From positions 1 to 31,726 of the forward strand of contig DATGZH010000012.1 of NCBI GenBank assembly GCA_035297265.1: a stretch of 31,726 nucleotides of DNA. The letters run 5' to 3'. A program made the position numbers and the translations under genes. How positions within the stretch are numbered: the first letter of the stretch is position 1; every line of letters starts with the position of its first letter. The notes beneath the pieces are model-generated. The model saw nothing but the letters and a program-made list of their open reading frames with translations, was not told where the DNA came from and made no database searches. The DNA comes from DATGZH01 sp035297265 (GTDB lineage Bacteria; Actinomycetota; Acidimicrobiia; Acidimicrobiales; RAAP-2). Shown here piece after piece: positions 14,993 to 23,879 of this stretch.

Positions 14993-15760
14993 TCAATGCG
15001 CCTGCTCGGCCCGTTCGAGGAACCCGCGCAGCGCCGCGAGCACACCGTCCGGATCGGTCTCCCACAGATCATGGGTGGCCTCCGGGAGCTCGACCACCTC
15101 GAGCGAGGCGACATGGTCCGCCCAACGGGCGACCGTGGCGTCGTCGAGGAGGGGACGGCGACCCGGGCGGAGGAGCAGCACGGGGCAGGAAAGCCACGAC
15201 AGCCGCTCCCAGAGGGAGATCTCGACCGACTCCTCCTGGACAGCGCGCACCGCGTGCTCGGGCATCCGCTCGGTCATCGAGCGCCCGCGCCAGGTGCGCT
15301 GGAGCGCGGGCTCGACGAACGTCGGCGGTAAGCCCACGTGGCGGGCCCAGTAGTCACCAATCACCAGGGCGGCCACGGCCTCGGGCCGTCCGAGGGCGAA
15401 CCCGAGCGCATACGAGGAGCCACGGGAGAAGGCGACGACGGCGTACTTGGTCCAGCCGAGGTCCTCCACCACCGCGGCGACGTCGCCCACGTGGTCCTCC
15501 CAGCGGTAACCCTTGACCGGGGCCTCGCTCCGGCCCCGGCCCCGCACGCTGACCGCGGCGGCCGGGCGGGGCGAGAGCCCGCGGAGCAGGCCGGCGTACT
15601 CCTCGCCGGACTCCCCGAATCCTGGGACCACGATGACGGCCAGCCCCTCGGGCACGTCGGGCTGGAAGGCCACGTAGTGGATGCGCACGTCGTCGGCGGA
15701 GCGCACGTCGGCCGATTGCAGCCCCTCGGTTCCCGACGTCGTCTCTTCGGCTTCGGCCAC
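14993..15760 (-). CDS. alpha/beta hydrolase
   Basis: A 255-aa alpha/beta hydrolase. The nucleophile elbow AFSRGSS gives Ser 112 (it is SxRGxS rather than the usual GxSxG, an unusual elbow), an early VVPGFGESGEEY gives the oxyanion-hole region, and ATHDLW gives His 230. Together with an Asp near residue 207 this completes a plausible triad. Family members include haloalkane dehalogenase-like and esterase-like enzymes. The start is GTG 15760. It is divergent from the thioesterase gene with only 38 bases between starts, so the two promoters must overlap. It shares no close similarity with the neighbouring hydrolase beyond the fold. Confidence 0.9.
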   Translation of the reverse strand: MAEAEETTSGTEGLQSADVRSADDVRIHYVAFQPDVPEGLAVIVVPGFGESGEEYAGLLRGLSPRPAAAVSVRGRGRSEAPVKGYRWEDHVGDVAAVVEDLGWTKYAVVAFSRGSSYALGFALGRPEAVAALVIGDYWARHVGLPPTFVEPALQRTWRGRSMTERMPEHAVRAVQEESVEISLWERLSWLSCPVLLLRPGRRPLLDDATVARWADHVASLEVVELPEATHDLWETDPDGVLAALRGFLERAEQAH

Positions 15761-15798
15761 GGCCCGAGCGTAGGGGGTTGACCAGCTACGGTGCCCCC

Positions 15799-16599
15799 GT
15801 GGCCCTGACCCCGGTGACCACCCTCAACGAGCTCCTCGACCTCGAAGAGCTCGACCGCAACCTCTACCGGGCACGCAACGAGGACAACGTCACCGGCCGG
15901 CCGACGCTCTTCGGCGGTCAGGTGCTGGCGCAGGCGCTGCGTGCCGCCGCCTTCACGGTCGACGAGGCGCGCCTCCCCCATTCCTGCCACGGCTACTTCC
16001 TGCGCCCCGGCCAACCCGAACGCCCGGTGATCCTCCGGGTGGACCGGGACCGCGACGGCCGGTCCTTCTCGGCCCGCCACGTGGTGGCCATCCAGGACGG
16101 GGACGAGATCTTCACGCTCACGGCGTCGTTCCACCGGGTCGAGGAGAGCGGCGCGCTCGAGACGCCGATGCCCGAGGGCGTGCCACCGCCGGAGGCTCCG
16201 GCTCGGGCGATCGGTTGGCACCACCGGACGGTCGAGCTCAAGATCGTGGACAAGGCGGGCGAGACCGAGGACGGACCGCCGACGAGGCTCTGGGTGCGGG
16301 CGATGCAGCCGCTGGCGGACGACCCCGTCGTGCACGCCTGTGCCCTGGCCTACATCTCGGACATCGGGAGCGGCTTCGGTGCGTCGACGCTGCTCGGCCT
16401 CCCCCGCGGTGGCCCCAGCCTCGACCACGCCCTGTGGTTCCAACACCCCATTCGCCTCGATGACTGGGTGCTGCTCGACATGTGGCCGGTCAAAGCGGGA
16501 GGAGCGAGAGGCCTCTACATGGGCACCGTGCACGACCACGCCGGCGTGTTCGGGGCGTTGTTCACCCAGGAGATGCTCATGCGACCGATCGGCACCTGA
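15799..16599 (+). CDS. tesB: acyl-CoA thioesterase II (TesB family)
   Basis: A 266-aa double-hotdog thioesterase that splits acyl-CoA to free fatty acid and CoA. Visible family signatures are the N-terminal LFGGQVLAQAL near residue 37, SLDHALWFQHP with the catalytic Asp, ARGLYMGTVHD, and the C-terminal TQEMLMRP with the conserved Gln. The usual motif reads WFHRP; here it is WFQHP. GTG 15799 is preferred over TTG 15778, because the conserved N-terminus (TTLNELLDLEEL) begins right after it. Neither start has a clear ribosome binding site, so the message may be leaderless. The next gene is an SDR on the same strand, 112 bases on. Confidence 0.93.
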   Translation: MALTPVTTLNELLDLEELDRNLYRARNEDNVTGRPTLFGGQVLAQALRAAAFTVDEARLPHSCHGYFLRPGQPERPVILRVDRDRDGRSFSARHVVAIQDGDEIFTLTASFHRVEESGALETPMPEGVPPPEAPARAIGWHHRTVELKIVDKAGETEDGPPTRLWVRAMQPLADDPVVHACALAYISDIGSGFGASTLLGLPRGGPSLDHALWFQHPIRLDDWVLLDMWPVKAGGARGLYMGTVHDHAGVFGALFTQEMLMRPIGT

Positions 16600-16711
16600 C
16601 CGGCGGTCCCCCTGTGTCGGCCCGGAGCGCAATCGGCAACTGGGTCGCGGGATTTGAGCCCGACCACCTGGGCTGCGACGCTCTGCCCCGAGGCGACGAG
16701 AGGTGGTGCTG

Positions 16712-17494
16712 ATGGAGATCCGCGGATCGAAGGTGCTGGTGACCGGGGCCTCGTCGGGGATCGGCGCCGCGCTCGCCCTGCAGCTGGCCGAACAGGGAGC
16801 CACGGTGGGCCTGGTGGCCCGCCGGGCCGATCGACTGGCCGAGGTCCTCGAGGCCACCCAGCGCCACTCGCCGGACTCGCGCCGCTGGGTGGCCGACCTC
16901 GGCGACACCGAGCTGGCGGAGCGAGTCGCCCTCGAGGCCTGGGAGGCCTTCGGCCACCTGGACTGTCTCGTGAACAACGCCGGCGTCCCGATGCGCCGCA
17001 CGACAGCCGAGCTGGACTACGAGACGCTCGAATGGGTGATGCGGGTCAACTTCCTCGCCCCGGCCCGCATGATGATGGCCGTGCTGCCCGGGATGCTCGA
17101 GCGTGGTGAGGGCCTGATCGTCAATGTCTCGAGCGTCGCCGGCCGCCTCGGCAACCCGAACGAAGCGGCCTACTCCGCCAGCAAATTCGCCCTGTGCGGT
17201 TGGAGCGAGGCGACGGCCGTCGACCTCTGGGACACCGGTGTCAAGATCCGCCTCGTCAACCCCGGCCCGATCGACACGGAGATCTGGGACCTACCGAACA
17301 ACGACGACCCCCTGTACGACGGACCCAAGATCTCGGCCGAGGAGATGGCGCAGGGCATCATCGCCGCCATGGAGGGTGACCAGTTCGAGCACTACGTGCC
17401 CGACATGAAGTCCTTCGTGGAAGCCAAGACGGCCGACCCCGACCCGTTCTTGGCCGGGATGGCCGACTTCCTCCGCAACGCCAAAGGTTCCTGA
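16712..17494 (+). CDS. short-chain dehydrogenase/reductase
   Basis: A 260-aa classical SDR with a Rossmann fold. The cofactor motif TGASSGIG lies at residues 11-18, NNAG follows strand 4, Ser sits in NVSSVAG (140-141), and the catalytic Tyr and Lys are in YSASK (154 and 158). The RRADRL segment after strand 2 suggests NADP(H). ATG 16712 is chosen because GAGAGG lies eight bases upstream; GTG codons at 16703 and 16706 overlap that site. The substrate is not evident. The gene ends one base before the converging universal stress protein gene. Together with the thioesterase and LLM oxidoreductase it suggests a lipid-modifying neighbourhood. Confidence 0.94.
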   Translation: MEIRGSKVLVTGASSGIGAALALQLAEQGATVGLVARRADRLAEVLEATQRHSPDSRRWVADLGDTELAERVALEAWEAFGHLDCLVNNAGVPMRRTTAELDYETLEWVMRVNFLAPARMMMAVLPGMLERGEGLIVNVSSVAGRLGNPNEAAYSASKFALCGWSEATAVDLWDTGVKIRLVNPGPIDTEIWDLPNNDDPLYDGPKISAEEMAQGIIAAMEGDQFEHYVPDMKSFVEAKTADPDPFLAGMADFLRNAKGS

Positions 17495-17495
17495 G

Positions 17496-17990
17496 CTACC
17501 CGTCGAAGTCGAGGGTCCGGCTGTCCGGTCGCCTCGTCACGTCGAGCGGCCGGCGGTCGTCGTGGCGTCGCCGACGCCAACGGTGAGGACGGAGGTCGAG
17601 CGGACTCGGGCCGAGGAGGATCGGCAGGGAGGTGTGCCGCATCAGCTGCTCACGCACACCACCGGCCCGCAACCGGGCGAGACCCCGGGTGCGGCGCGTA
17701 CCGAGGACGATGAGATCGACACCCTCGCGCGCCGCCTCAGCCGCCAGCCGTCGCCCGACGAGGTGGGGGTCGCAACGGAAGAGGCCGCCGGTCGCCCCGA
17801 TGCCGGCCATCCCGAGGTCGAACACCGCCTGCTGGACGAGCTGATGGGCCTCTTCGAAGCCGAACGGCGGACCGATCAGAGCGTGGACCACCCGGACCTC
17901 CGCCTCGAAGCGGCGAGCCACGGCCTTCGTGTGGGCGACGGCGAGGGGGCTCTCGTCGGAGTGGTCCAGGGCCAGGAGCAGCTTCTTCAT
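17496..17990 (-). CDS. universal stress protein
   Basis: A 164-aa single-domain USP. ATG 17990 is chosen since the fold begins there (KKLLLALDHSDESPLAVAHT) and GAGG stands upstream. The ATP-site region appears as LIVLGTRRTRGLARLRAGG, close to the G-x2-G-x9-G pattern but with the first spacing altered, so ATP binding is plausible but not certain. A basic, His/Arg-rich C-terminal extension follows the domain. It is divergent from the phosphotransferase/kinase gene, and two DosR-like boxes lie between them; M. tuberculosis has a comparable neighbour pair, Rv2005c (USP) and Rv2004c, in its DosR regulon. A role in low-oxygen survival is inferred from this. Confidence 0.9.
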   Translation of the reverse strand: MKKLLLALDHSDESPLAVAHTKAVARRFEAEVRVVHALIGPPFGFEEAHQLVQQAVFDLGMAGIGATGGLFRCDPHLVGRRLAAEAAREGVDLIVLGTRRTRGLARLRAGGVREQLMRHTSLPILLGPSPLDLRPHRWRRRRHDDRRPLDVTRRPDSRTLDFDG

Positions 17991-18070
17991 GACTCGCGCC
18001 TCGTGGCGGGCCGACGGGATCGACGGCCTCGCCTGGCCACCATCGTGGCGGCCTACCGCCGTCTCTGGCA

Positions 18071-18084
18071 GGGCCGATGGTCCC
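18071..18084. promoter_or_regulatory. DosR-like box, distal copy
   Basis: GGGCCGATGGTCCC fits the core of the DosR/DevR consensus GGGACTWWAGTCCC at ten of fourteen positions, including both outer triplets, C5, the central AT and G10. It lies 31 bp upstream of the second copy. It is the copy nearer to the universal stress protein, centred 87 bp before that start. Confidence 0.6.
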
Positions 18085-18101
18085 GACACCGGCACCAACT
18101 T

Positions 18102-18115
18102 GGGCCCAACGGCCC
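18102..18115. promoter_or_regulatory. DosR-like box, proximal copy
   Basis: GGGCCCAACGGCCC keeps the outer GGG and CCC, C5, the central AA and G10 of the DosR core. Its centre is 43.5 bp before ATG 18152. GAGGAT at 18140-18145, six bases before the ATG, fits a loose -10 box (xAxxxT), so transcription could start at the ATG itself, with the activator bound next to the -35 region. Confidence 0.6.
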
Positions 18116-18151
18116 TGACGGCTCAGGGCGGAAGGGCCCGAGGATGGCCGT

Positions 18152-19597
18152 ATGGCACGGGCGGCCGTCCGGGAGACCCATCTCTCGGTCCTCTTCTTCT
18201 TCGGTGACCACGTCGTCAAGGTGCGCAAGCCTGAGAAGTTCGACTTCATCGACCTCTCGGATCCCGAGCACCGGGCGGCCGACTGCCGGCGGGAGGTCGA
18301 GCTCAACCGCCGCCTCGCCCCCGACGTGTACCTCGGCGTGGCCAGCCTGGTGCTCGAGGGACGGGAGCTCGAGCCCGTCGTACTGATGCGGCGCCTCCCC
18401 GAGGATCGCCAGCTCGGCAACCTCGTCCGCCGGGGCGCCGACATCGCCGCCCAGGTGCATGCCGTGGTGGTCACGCTCGCCGATTTCCATGCACGGGCCG
18501 CTCGGTCGCCGGTCATCGACGCGGCCGCCACCCCCGAGGCTCTCCTCGAGCGTTGGCGGGCGACGGCCGGGGACCTGGCCCCCTTCGAGGGTCCCATGCT
18601 CGACTCGGGGAGCCACGCCCGGGTCAACGCCCTCGCCGAGCGCTACCTCACCCGACACCGTCGCGTCCTCATCGAGCGGATCGCCGGGGGTGCCGTGTGC
18701 GACGGCCACGGCGACCTCCAGGCGGACGACGTGTTCTGTTGTGACGACGGACCCCGGATCCTCGACTGCCTCGAGTTCGACGACCGCCTCCGGCACGGCG
18801 ACGTGCTGGCCGACGTGGCTTTCCTCGCCATGGACCTCGAGCGACTCGGTGCCACAAGAGCGGCCGGCCAGGTCGTCACCGACTACGAGGAGGTCACGGC
18901 GACCGCCTTCCCGCAGTCGCTCGTCCACTTCTACACCGCCGCCCGGGCGCAGGTGCGGCTCCTCGTCGCCTGTCTGCAGGCGGAGCAGGAAGGCCTGGCG
19001 GTCTCCCCCGAAGCGCCGCCCCTCCTCGACCTGACCCTGCGCCATCTCGAGGCGGCCCAAGCACGGCTCGTCCTCGTCGGCGGTTCACCCGGCACCGGGA
19101 AGACGACCCTCGCCGGCCGCCTCGGGAGCGTGCTCGACGCCGAGGTCCTCTCCACTGACGCCCTCCGGCGCGAGGTGGTGGGAGGCGAGCACCGTTACTC
19201 GTCCGCGGCCAAGGCCACCGTCTACCGCGAGCTCCTCGACCGTGCTCGGACCTCGCTCGACGCCGGGCGCTCGGTGGTCCTCGACGCCACCTGGGGGGAC
19301 GCCGCCCTCCGAGCCGGGGCGGGTGCCCTGGCCACCTCCAGTGGGGCCGACCTCATCGAGCTCCTCTGCACGTGCCCGCCGGCGGTCGCCGCCCGGCGGG
19401 TCGGCGTGCGGCTCGCCCGGGGCGCCGACGAGTCCGAGGCCACCGAAGACGTGGCGGTGGCCCTCGCGGCCGAGCGCGATCCCTGGCCCTCGGCCTGTCC
19501 GATCGACACCGGGCGGTTACCGGACGAGGCCGTCGCGGCGGCGTTGGCCGCGCTCGGGGAGGTTGGCCCGACCATCGGGCCCGGGGACGCCCGATGA
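18152..19597 (+). CDS. fusion of aminoglycoside-phosphotransferase-like domain and P-loop kinase
   Basis: A 481-aa two-domain protein. The N-terminal part is APH/choline-kinase-like: KVRKP near residue 23 may hold the ATP-site Lys, the catalytic loop reads HGDLQ (His 186) and the metal-binding Asp is in DCLEFDD (205). The C-terminal part from about residue 300 has Walker A GGSPGTGKTT and is an AAA_33-type kinase. Such fusions are annotated as bifunctional aminoglycoside phosphotransferase/ATP-binding proteins; Rv2004c of M. tuberculosis is of this type. The true substrates are unknown, and antibiotic resistance is not implied. Its stop overlaps the permease start as ATGA, so it heads an operon with an ABC transporter. 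Confidence 0.9.
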   Translation: MARAAVRETHLSVLFFFGDHVVKVRKPEKFDFIDLSDPEHRAADCRREVELNRRLAPDVYLGVASLVLEGRELEPVVLMRRLPEDRQLGNLVRRGADIAAQVHAVVVTLADFHARAARSPVIDAAATPEALLERWRATAGDLAPFEGPMLDSGSHARVNALAERYLTRHRRVLIERIAGGAVCDGHGDLQADDVFCCDDGPRILDCLEFDDRLRHGDVLADVAFLAMDLERLGATRAAGQVVTDYEEVTATAFPQSLVHFYTAARAQVRLLVACLQAEQEGLAVSPEAPPLLDLTLRHLEAAQARLVLVGGSPGTGKTTLAGRLGSVLDAEVLSTDALRREVVGGEHRYSSAAKATVYRELLDRARTSLDAGRSVVLDATWGDAALRAGAGALATSSGADLIELLCTCPPAVAARRVGVRLARGADESEATEDVAVALAAERDPWPSACPIDTGRLPDEAVAAALAALGEVGPTIGPGDAR

Positions 19598-20712
19598 CCT
19601 TCGTCAGCCTCATCTTCGACAACCTCGCCAGCAAGAAGGCACGGTCGTTCGGCATCGGCTTCGCCATCGCCCTCGCCGTGATGACGGTCGTGGCCCTCAC
19701 CGCCGTGAGCAGCGGGCTGGAGCAGTCGGCCGCCCAGGTCCTCGAGATCGGCAAGTCCGACTTCACGGTGGCCCAAAAGGGGGTGTCAGAGGTGCTCTTC
19801 AGCAGCATCGACCAGGGGCAGCTCGACCGCGTCAGGGCCACGCCAGGCGTGGCGAGCGCCATCGGCGTGCTGCTCGAGACGGAGCACCTGAACGCCGACA
19901 ACCCGTTGTTCATCGAGATCGGCATCGCCCCCTCGGATCTTCGCTCCTTCGGCGTCACGGTGGTGGCCGGGCGTGTCTACGCACCCACGGCCCTGCACGA
20001 GGTCATGCTGGGCTGGCGGGCCGCGCAAAACTTCGGCCTCCACGTGGGGAGCCGCTTCGCGGCGAACGGCACCGTCAACACCGTGGTCGGCATCTACTCC
20101 ACCGGCATCTCCTTCGGCGACCTCGGTGCGATGTTCCCCCTCCCGGCCGTCCAGGCCTACAACCGGGTCCCCGGTGCGCTGACGCTCGTCTTCGTGCGCG
20201 TGGCCCATGGCTACTCGATCGGCGCCGTGGCCTCGACCATCGCCAAGGACCAGCCCGAGCTCACGACCATCCGAACCGCGTCGCAATTCGGACGGGCCGA
20301 CCGCAATCTCGTGTTCCTCCAGGCGGCGGCCACGGGCAGCACGGTGCTCGCCGTCCTCATCGGTGCGGTCATCGTCGGGAACACGATGCTCCTCTCGCTG
20401 TTCGAGCGGACAAGGGAGTTCGGTCTGCTCCGGGCGATCGGCTGGTCCCGCTCCAGGGTCGTCTCGCTCGTCGTCGGCGAGGGGCTCGTCTTGGCGCTGT
20501 TCGGGGCGATTCTCGGCGTCGGCCTGTCGTTCGCCATCACCGCCCTGCTCGAAGGGGTGCCACCCCTCGCCGGCGTGCTCCATGCGAGCTACTCCAGGAC
20601 GGCCTTCTGGCGTGGCATCTACACCGCCTTCGGGATGGCCGTCATCGGCGGTCTCTATCCCGCCCTCCGAGCGGCTCACCTCGCTCCTCTGAAGGCACTC
20701 AGCCATGAGTGA
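19594..20712 (+). CDS. ABC transporter permease (FtsX/MacB type)
   Basis: A 372-aa membrane protein starting at ATG 19594. One TM helix lies near residues 18-40 (ARSFGIGFAIALAVMTVVAL), then a large extracytoplasmic MacB-like domain, then three helices near 250, 300 and 350. The ERTREFGLLRAIGWSR segment near residue 270 is the signature of the FtsX domain, and YPALRAAHLAPLKAL at the end is the usual closing motif. Such permeases often perform lipoprotein release or drug/peptide efflux by mechanotransmission. It overlaps the ATPase gene by eight bases and the kinase gene by four, so a single transcript and coupled translation are likely. Confidence 0.93.
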   Translation: MTFVSLIFDNLASKKARSFGIGFAIALAVMTVVALTAVSSGLEQSAAQVLEIGKSDFTVAQKGVSEVLFSSIDQGQLDRVRATPGVASAIGVLLETEHLNADNPLFIEIGIAPSDLRSFGVTVVAGRVYAPTALHEVMLGWRAAQNFGLHVGSRFAANGTVNTVVGIYSTGISFGDLGAMFPLPAVQAYNRVPGALTLVFVRVAHGYSIGAVASTIAKDQPELTTIRTASQFGRADRNLVFLQAAATGSTVLAVLIGAVIVGNTMLLSLFERTREFGLLRAIGWSRSRVVSLVVGEGLVLALFGAILGVGLSFAITALLEGVPPLAGVLHASYSRTAFWRGIYTAFGMAVIGGLYPALRAAHLAPLKALSHE

Positions 20713-21424
20713 GGCGACGGACGTTCCGACGGTGCCGGCGGCTCTGCCGGCTGGCGGAACGGAGCCGGCGGTGCTCGCCCGCGGCGTCGTGAAGTACTAC
20801 GACGAAGGCGTCGTGCCCGCGCTGAACGGCGTCGACCTGACGGTGGGACGCGGTGAATTCGTGGCCATCACCGGTCCCTCCGGCTGCGGCAAGTCGACCA
20901 TGCTGCACCTGTTCGCCGCGCTGGACGTGCCCACCTCGGGCACGATCGTCATCAACGGCTACGACCTCGCCCATCTCCGCGCCCCGGACCGGTTCCGGCG
21001 GGAGGAGATCGGTCTCGTCTTCCAGCTCCACAACCTGCTCCCTCGCCTCTCGGTGGTCGACAACGTGGAGATCGCCATGCTCGGCTCCCGTCGGCACCGG
21101 GCCGAGCGGGCGGCCCGGGCGAGGGAGCTCCTCGCGGCGGTGGACCTGCTGCCGTTCTCGGCCCGGCGCCCGCCGCAGCTCTCTGGCGGTGAGCGCCAGC
21201 GCGTCGCCATCGCCCGGGCGCTCGCCAACGACCCGGCGGTGCTCCTCGCCGACGAGCCCACCGGCAGCCTGGACAGCGCCTCGGTCGAGACGGTCCTCGC
21301 CCTCTTCACCCGCCTCCAGACCGAGCGGGGCCTCACGATCGTCCTCGTCACCCACGACCAGGCGGTGGCCAGCGCGGCGGGTCGGGTGGTGCACATGCTC
21401 GACGGCCGGATCGTCGAGGCGTGA
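20705..21424 (+). CDS. ABC transporter ATP-binding protein (MacB/LolD type)
   Basis: A 239-aa ATPase. Walker A GPSGCGKST is at residues 57-65, the Q-loop is in LVFQLHNLLPRL, the signature LSGGERQRVAIARAL begins at 160, Walker B VLLADEPTGSLD follows at about 180, and the switch His is in VTHD. The NLLP and ADEPTGSLD motifs place it in the LolD/MacB group that pairs with FtsX-type permeases, matching the gene directly upstream. A complete transporter would have two permease and two ATPase subunits. No periplasmic partner (MacA-like) is nearby. Substrate unknown. Confidence 0.95.
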   Translation: MSEATDVPTVPAALPAGGTEPAVLARGVVKYYDEGVVPALNGVDLTVGRGEFVAITGPSGCGKSTMLHLFAALDVPTSGTIVINGYDLAHLRAPDRFRREEIGLVFQLHNLLPRLSVVDNVEIAMLGSRRHRAERAARARELLAAVDLLPFSARRPPQLSGGERQRVAIARALANDPAVLLADEPTGSLDSASVETVLALFTRLQTERGLTIVLVTHDQAVASAAGRVVHMLDGRIVEA

Positions 21425-21491
21425 GTGGCGCGCCGAACCCGAGGCTCGAAAGCCCTGCGTCGCCGGGGCGGAGCCGACGACCGGTGACCTT

Positions 21492-21505
21492 GGGCCCTAT
21501 CGCCC
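21492..21505. promoter_or_regulatory. weak DosR-like box before PEP synthase
   Basis: GGGCCCTATCGCCC keeps the outer triplets, C5 and the central TA, but position 10 is C instead of G. It lies in the 133-base gap between the ABC ATPase and PEP synthase genes, centred 59.5 bp before GTG 21558, so its spacing differs from the two stronger promoters. Confidence 0.3.
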
Positions 21506-21557
21506 CTGGGCCATCGAGACGACGATGCAGGAAGACCCGCGGCGAGAAAGGTGTGTG

Positions 21558-23879
21558 GTGCGGCCGATTCTGTGGTTCGACGAGATCCGTCTCACCGACA
21601 CGGCCTCGGTCGGGGGGAAGGGGGCGAACCTCGGCGAGCTGACGGCGGCCGGGCTCCCGGTCCCACCCGGGTACGTGGTGACCGGGGAGGCCTACCTCGA
21701 CGCGATCGATCGGGCCGGTGTGCGGTCCCAGCTGCAGCAGCTGATGGCCGAGGTGCGGGCCGACGACCCCGCCGACCTCGAGCGGGTCGCCGCTGCGACT
21801 CAGGACCTCCTCCGGTCCATCAAGCTCCCGACGGACCTGGCGACGGCCGTCGTCGAGGCCTACCACCGACTGGGCGAGGACCTCCTCGTGGCGGTGCGCT
21901 CGTCGGGCATCGGGGAGGACGCCGAGGGCACGTCGTTCGCCGGCATGAACCAGACCTTCACCAACGTGGCCGGCGACGATGACGTCCTCGCGAGCCTCGT
22001 GGCCTGCTGGGCCTCGCTCTACGGCGCCCGCTCGATCTCCTACCGGGTCACCCGGGAGATCGCCGACGAGCCCGGCCTGGCCGTGGTCGTCCAGGAGATG
22101 GTGCCTTCGGAGCGCTCCGGGGTCATGTTCACGGTCGACCCCTCGACGGGCGAGACCGACCACCTCGTGATCGAAGCGGCGATGGGCCAGGGCGAGGTGG
22201 TGGTGAGCGGCCAGGTCGAGCCGGACACCTATGTGGTGGCCAAGAAGGGCCCGCGGCTGCTGCACGCCCGGGTCGGCCACCAGTCGTTCAAGATCGTGCG
22301 CGGTCCGGACGGCCATGACGAGACCGTGGCACTCGATCCGTCCGAGGGTGGACGCCGGGTGCTCTCGGACGAGGAGGCGGTGGACCTGGCCCGTCTCGGC
22401 CTCGCCACCGAGGCGCACTACGGCTCGCCGCAGGACACCGAATGGGCCATGGCCGGCGGCCGGACCTTCCTCGTCCAGTCCCGCCCGATCACCACGCTCG
22501 GTGGCCCGGCCGTCGCGGCCGGTGCGTCGTCGGGCCGCGTGCTCGTCCAGGGTCTGGCGGCCTCGGCCGGGCGGGCCTCGGGTGCGGTCCGCGTCCTCCA
22601 CGACCCGGCCGAGGGCGACCAGCTGCTCGCCGGCGAGATTCTCGTCGCCCCCATGACGAGCCCCGACTGGGTGCCGACCATGCGTCGGGCGGCCGCCCTC
22701 GTCACCGACGGTGGCGGCATGACCTGCCACGCGGCCATCGTGTCGCGCGAGCTCGGCGTGCCCTGCGTGGTCGGTGCCCGTACGGCCACGACGGTGCTGC
22801 GTGACGGGGAGGTGGTGACCGTCGACGGGGCCGAGGGGCTCGTCTACGAGGGCCTCGTCGGACGGCCGTCTGCCGTGGTCGCCGAGGCGGTCAGCGGTCC
22901 GGCCGTCGGCGCACCGGCGGCCCTCGCCACGAAGCTGTACGTCAACCTGGCCTTCGCCGAACACGCCGAGGAGGTGGCGGCGTTGCCCGTCGACGGCGTC
23001 GGGCTGCTCCGGGCCGAGTTCATGGTGACCGACGCCCTGGGGGGTGTGCACCCCCGGCTGCTCCTCGAACGGGGCGACGAGAAGACCTTCATCGACGACA
23101 TGGCAGCCTCGCTCCTCCGCATCACCCAGGCGTTCGCACCACGGCCGGTCGTCTACCGGAGCATCGACTTCCGCACGAACGAGTTCAGCAACCTCGAGGG
23201 CGGGGACCGCTTCGAGCCCCACGAGGAGAACCCGATGATCGGCTACCGGGGCTGTTACCGGTACGTGCGCGAGCCCGACCTCTTCCGGCTGGAGCTCGCG
23301 GTCCTGGCCAAGGTGCTCGAGTCCACGCCCAACGTCCGGCTCATGATCCCGTTCGTCCGCACCGCCTGGGAGCTCGAGGCCTGCCTCGACGTCGTGGCCT
23401 CGAGCCCGGTGGCCGACGCCCTGCCGATCTGGGTGATGGCCGAGGTGCCGTCGGTCGCCTTTTGGATCCCCGAGTACGCCACGATGGGCATCGAGGGCGT
23501 CTCCATCGGGAGCAACGACCTCACCCAGCTCATGCTGGGTGTCGACCGCGACTCCCAGGTCTGCGCCGAGCTCTTCGACGAGTCCGACCCCGCTGTCCTC
23601 GACGCCATCGGGCGGATCATCGCCGGGTGCCAGGCGTCGGGCCTGACGTCGTCGCTCTGCGGCCAGGCGCCCTCCAACCGGCCCGAGTTCGCCGAGCACC
23701 TCGTGCGCCTCGGCATTACCTCGGTCTCGGTCAATCCCGACGCGGTGGCCGCCGCCCGGGCGTCCATCGCCGCGGCCGAGTGGCGCCTCCTCCTCGAGTC
23801 GGTCGCGCCGGCCCGGGCGGAGGCCCAGGCGCACCTCGGCGGGCCACGACCCGTCCACCCCCGCCGGCGGCCTCGTTGA
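21558..23879 (+). CDS. ppsA: phosphoenolpyruvate synthase
   Basis: A 773-aa enzyme that makes PEP from pyruvate with conversion of ATP to AMP and phosphate (EC 2.7.9.2). The domain order is complete: ATP-grasp-like nucleotide domain (GGKGANLGEL near residue 16, RSSGIGEDAEGTSFAG near 115), swivelling phosphohistidine domain with TCHAAIVSRELG (His 391), and C-terminal TIM barrel with IGSNDLTQLMLGVDRDS and catalytic Cys 701 in SLCGQAP. PEP synthases are about 790 aa, so the length is normal. GTG 21558 is preferred, with GAGAAAGG upstream; ATG 21525 would add eleven residues. The stop overlaps the flavodoxin start as TTGA. It may recycle pyruvate when glycolytic flux is limited. Confidence 0.93.
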   Translation: MRPILWFDEIRLTDTASVGGKGANLGELTAAGLPVPPGYVVTGEAYLDAIDRAGVRSQLQQLMAEVRADDPADLERVAAATQDLLRSIKLPTDLATAVVEAYHRLGEDLLVAVRSSGIGEDAEGTSFAGMNQTFTNVAGDDDVLASLVACWASLYGARSISYRVTREIADEPGLAVVVQEMVPSERSGVMFTVDPSTGETDHLVIEAAMGQGEVVVSGQVEPDTYVVAKKGPRLLHARVGHQSFKIVRGPDGHDETVALDPSEGGRRVLSDEEAVDLARLGLATEAHYGSPQDTEWAMAGGRTFLVQSRPITTLGGPAVAAGASSGRVLVQGLAASAGRASGAVRVLHDPAEGDQLLAGEILVAPMTSPDWVPTMRRAAALVTDGGGMTCHAAIVSRELGVPCVVGARTATTVLRDGEVVTVDGAEGLVYEGLVGRPSAVVAEAVSGPAVGAPAALATKLYVNLAFAEHAEEVAALPVDGVGLLRAEFMVTDALGGVHPRLLLERGDEKTFIDDMAASLLRITQAFAPRPVVYRSIDFRTNEFSNLEGGDRFEPHEENPMIGYRGCYRYVREPDLFRLELAVLAKVLESTPNVRLMIPFVRTAWELEACLDVVASSPVADALPIWVMAEVPSVAFWIPEYATMGIEGVSIGSNDLTQLMLGVDRDSQVCAELFDESDPAVLDAIGRIIAGCQASGLTSSLCGQAPSNRPEFAEHLVRLGITSVSVNPDAVAAARASIAAAEWRLLLESVAPARAEAQAHLGGPRPVHPRRRPR

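Noticed and set aside
13465..15516. 683-codon plus-strand frame
   Set aside because: It runs across and antisense to the LLM oxidoreductase and through two hydrolases in a shadow frame; composition is Arg/Pro/Gly-rich without a domain.
21348..23858. 836-codon minus-strand frame
   Set aside because: Antisense shadow of PEP synthase, whose motifs are complete on the plus strand.
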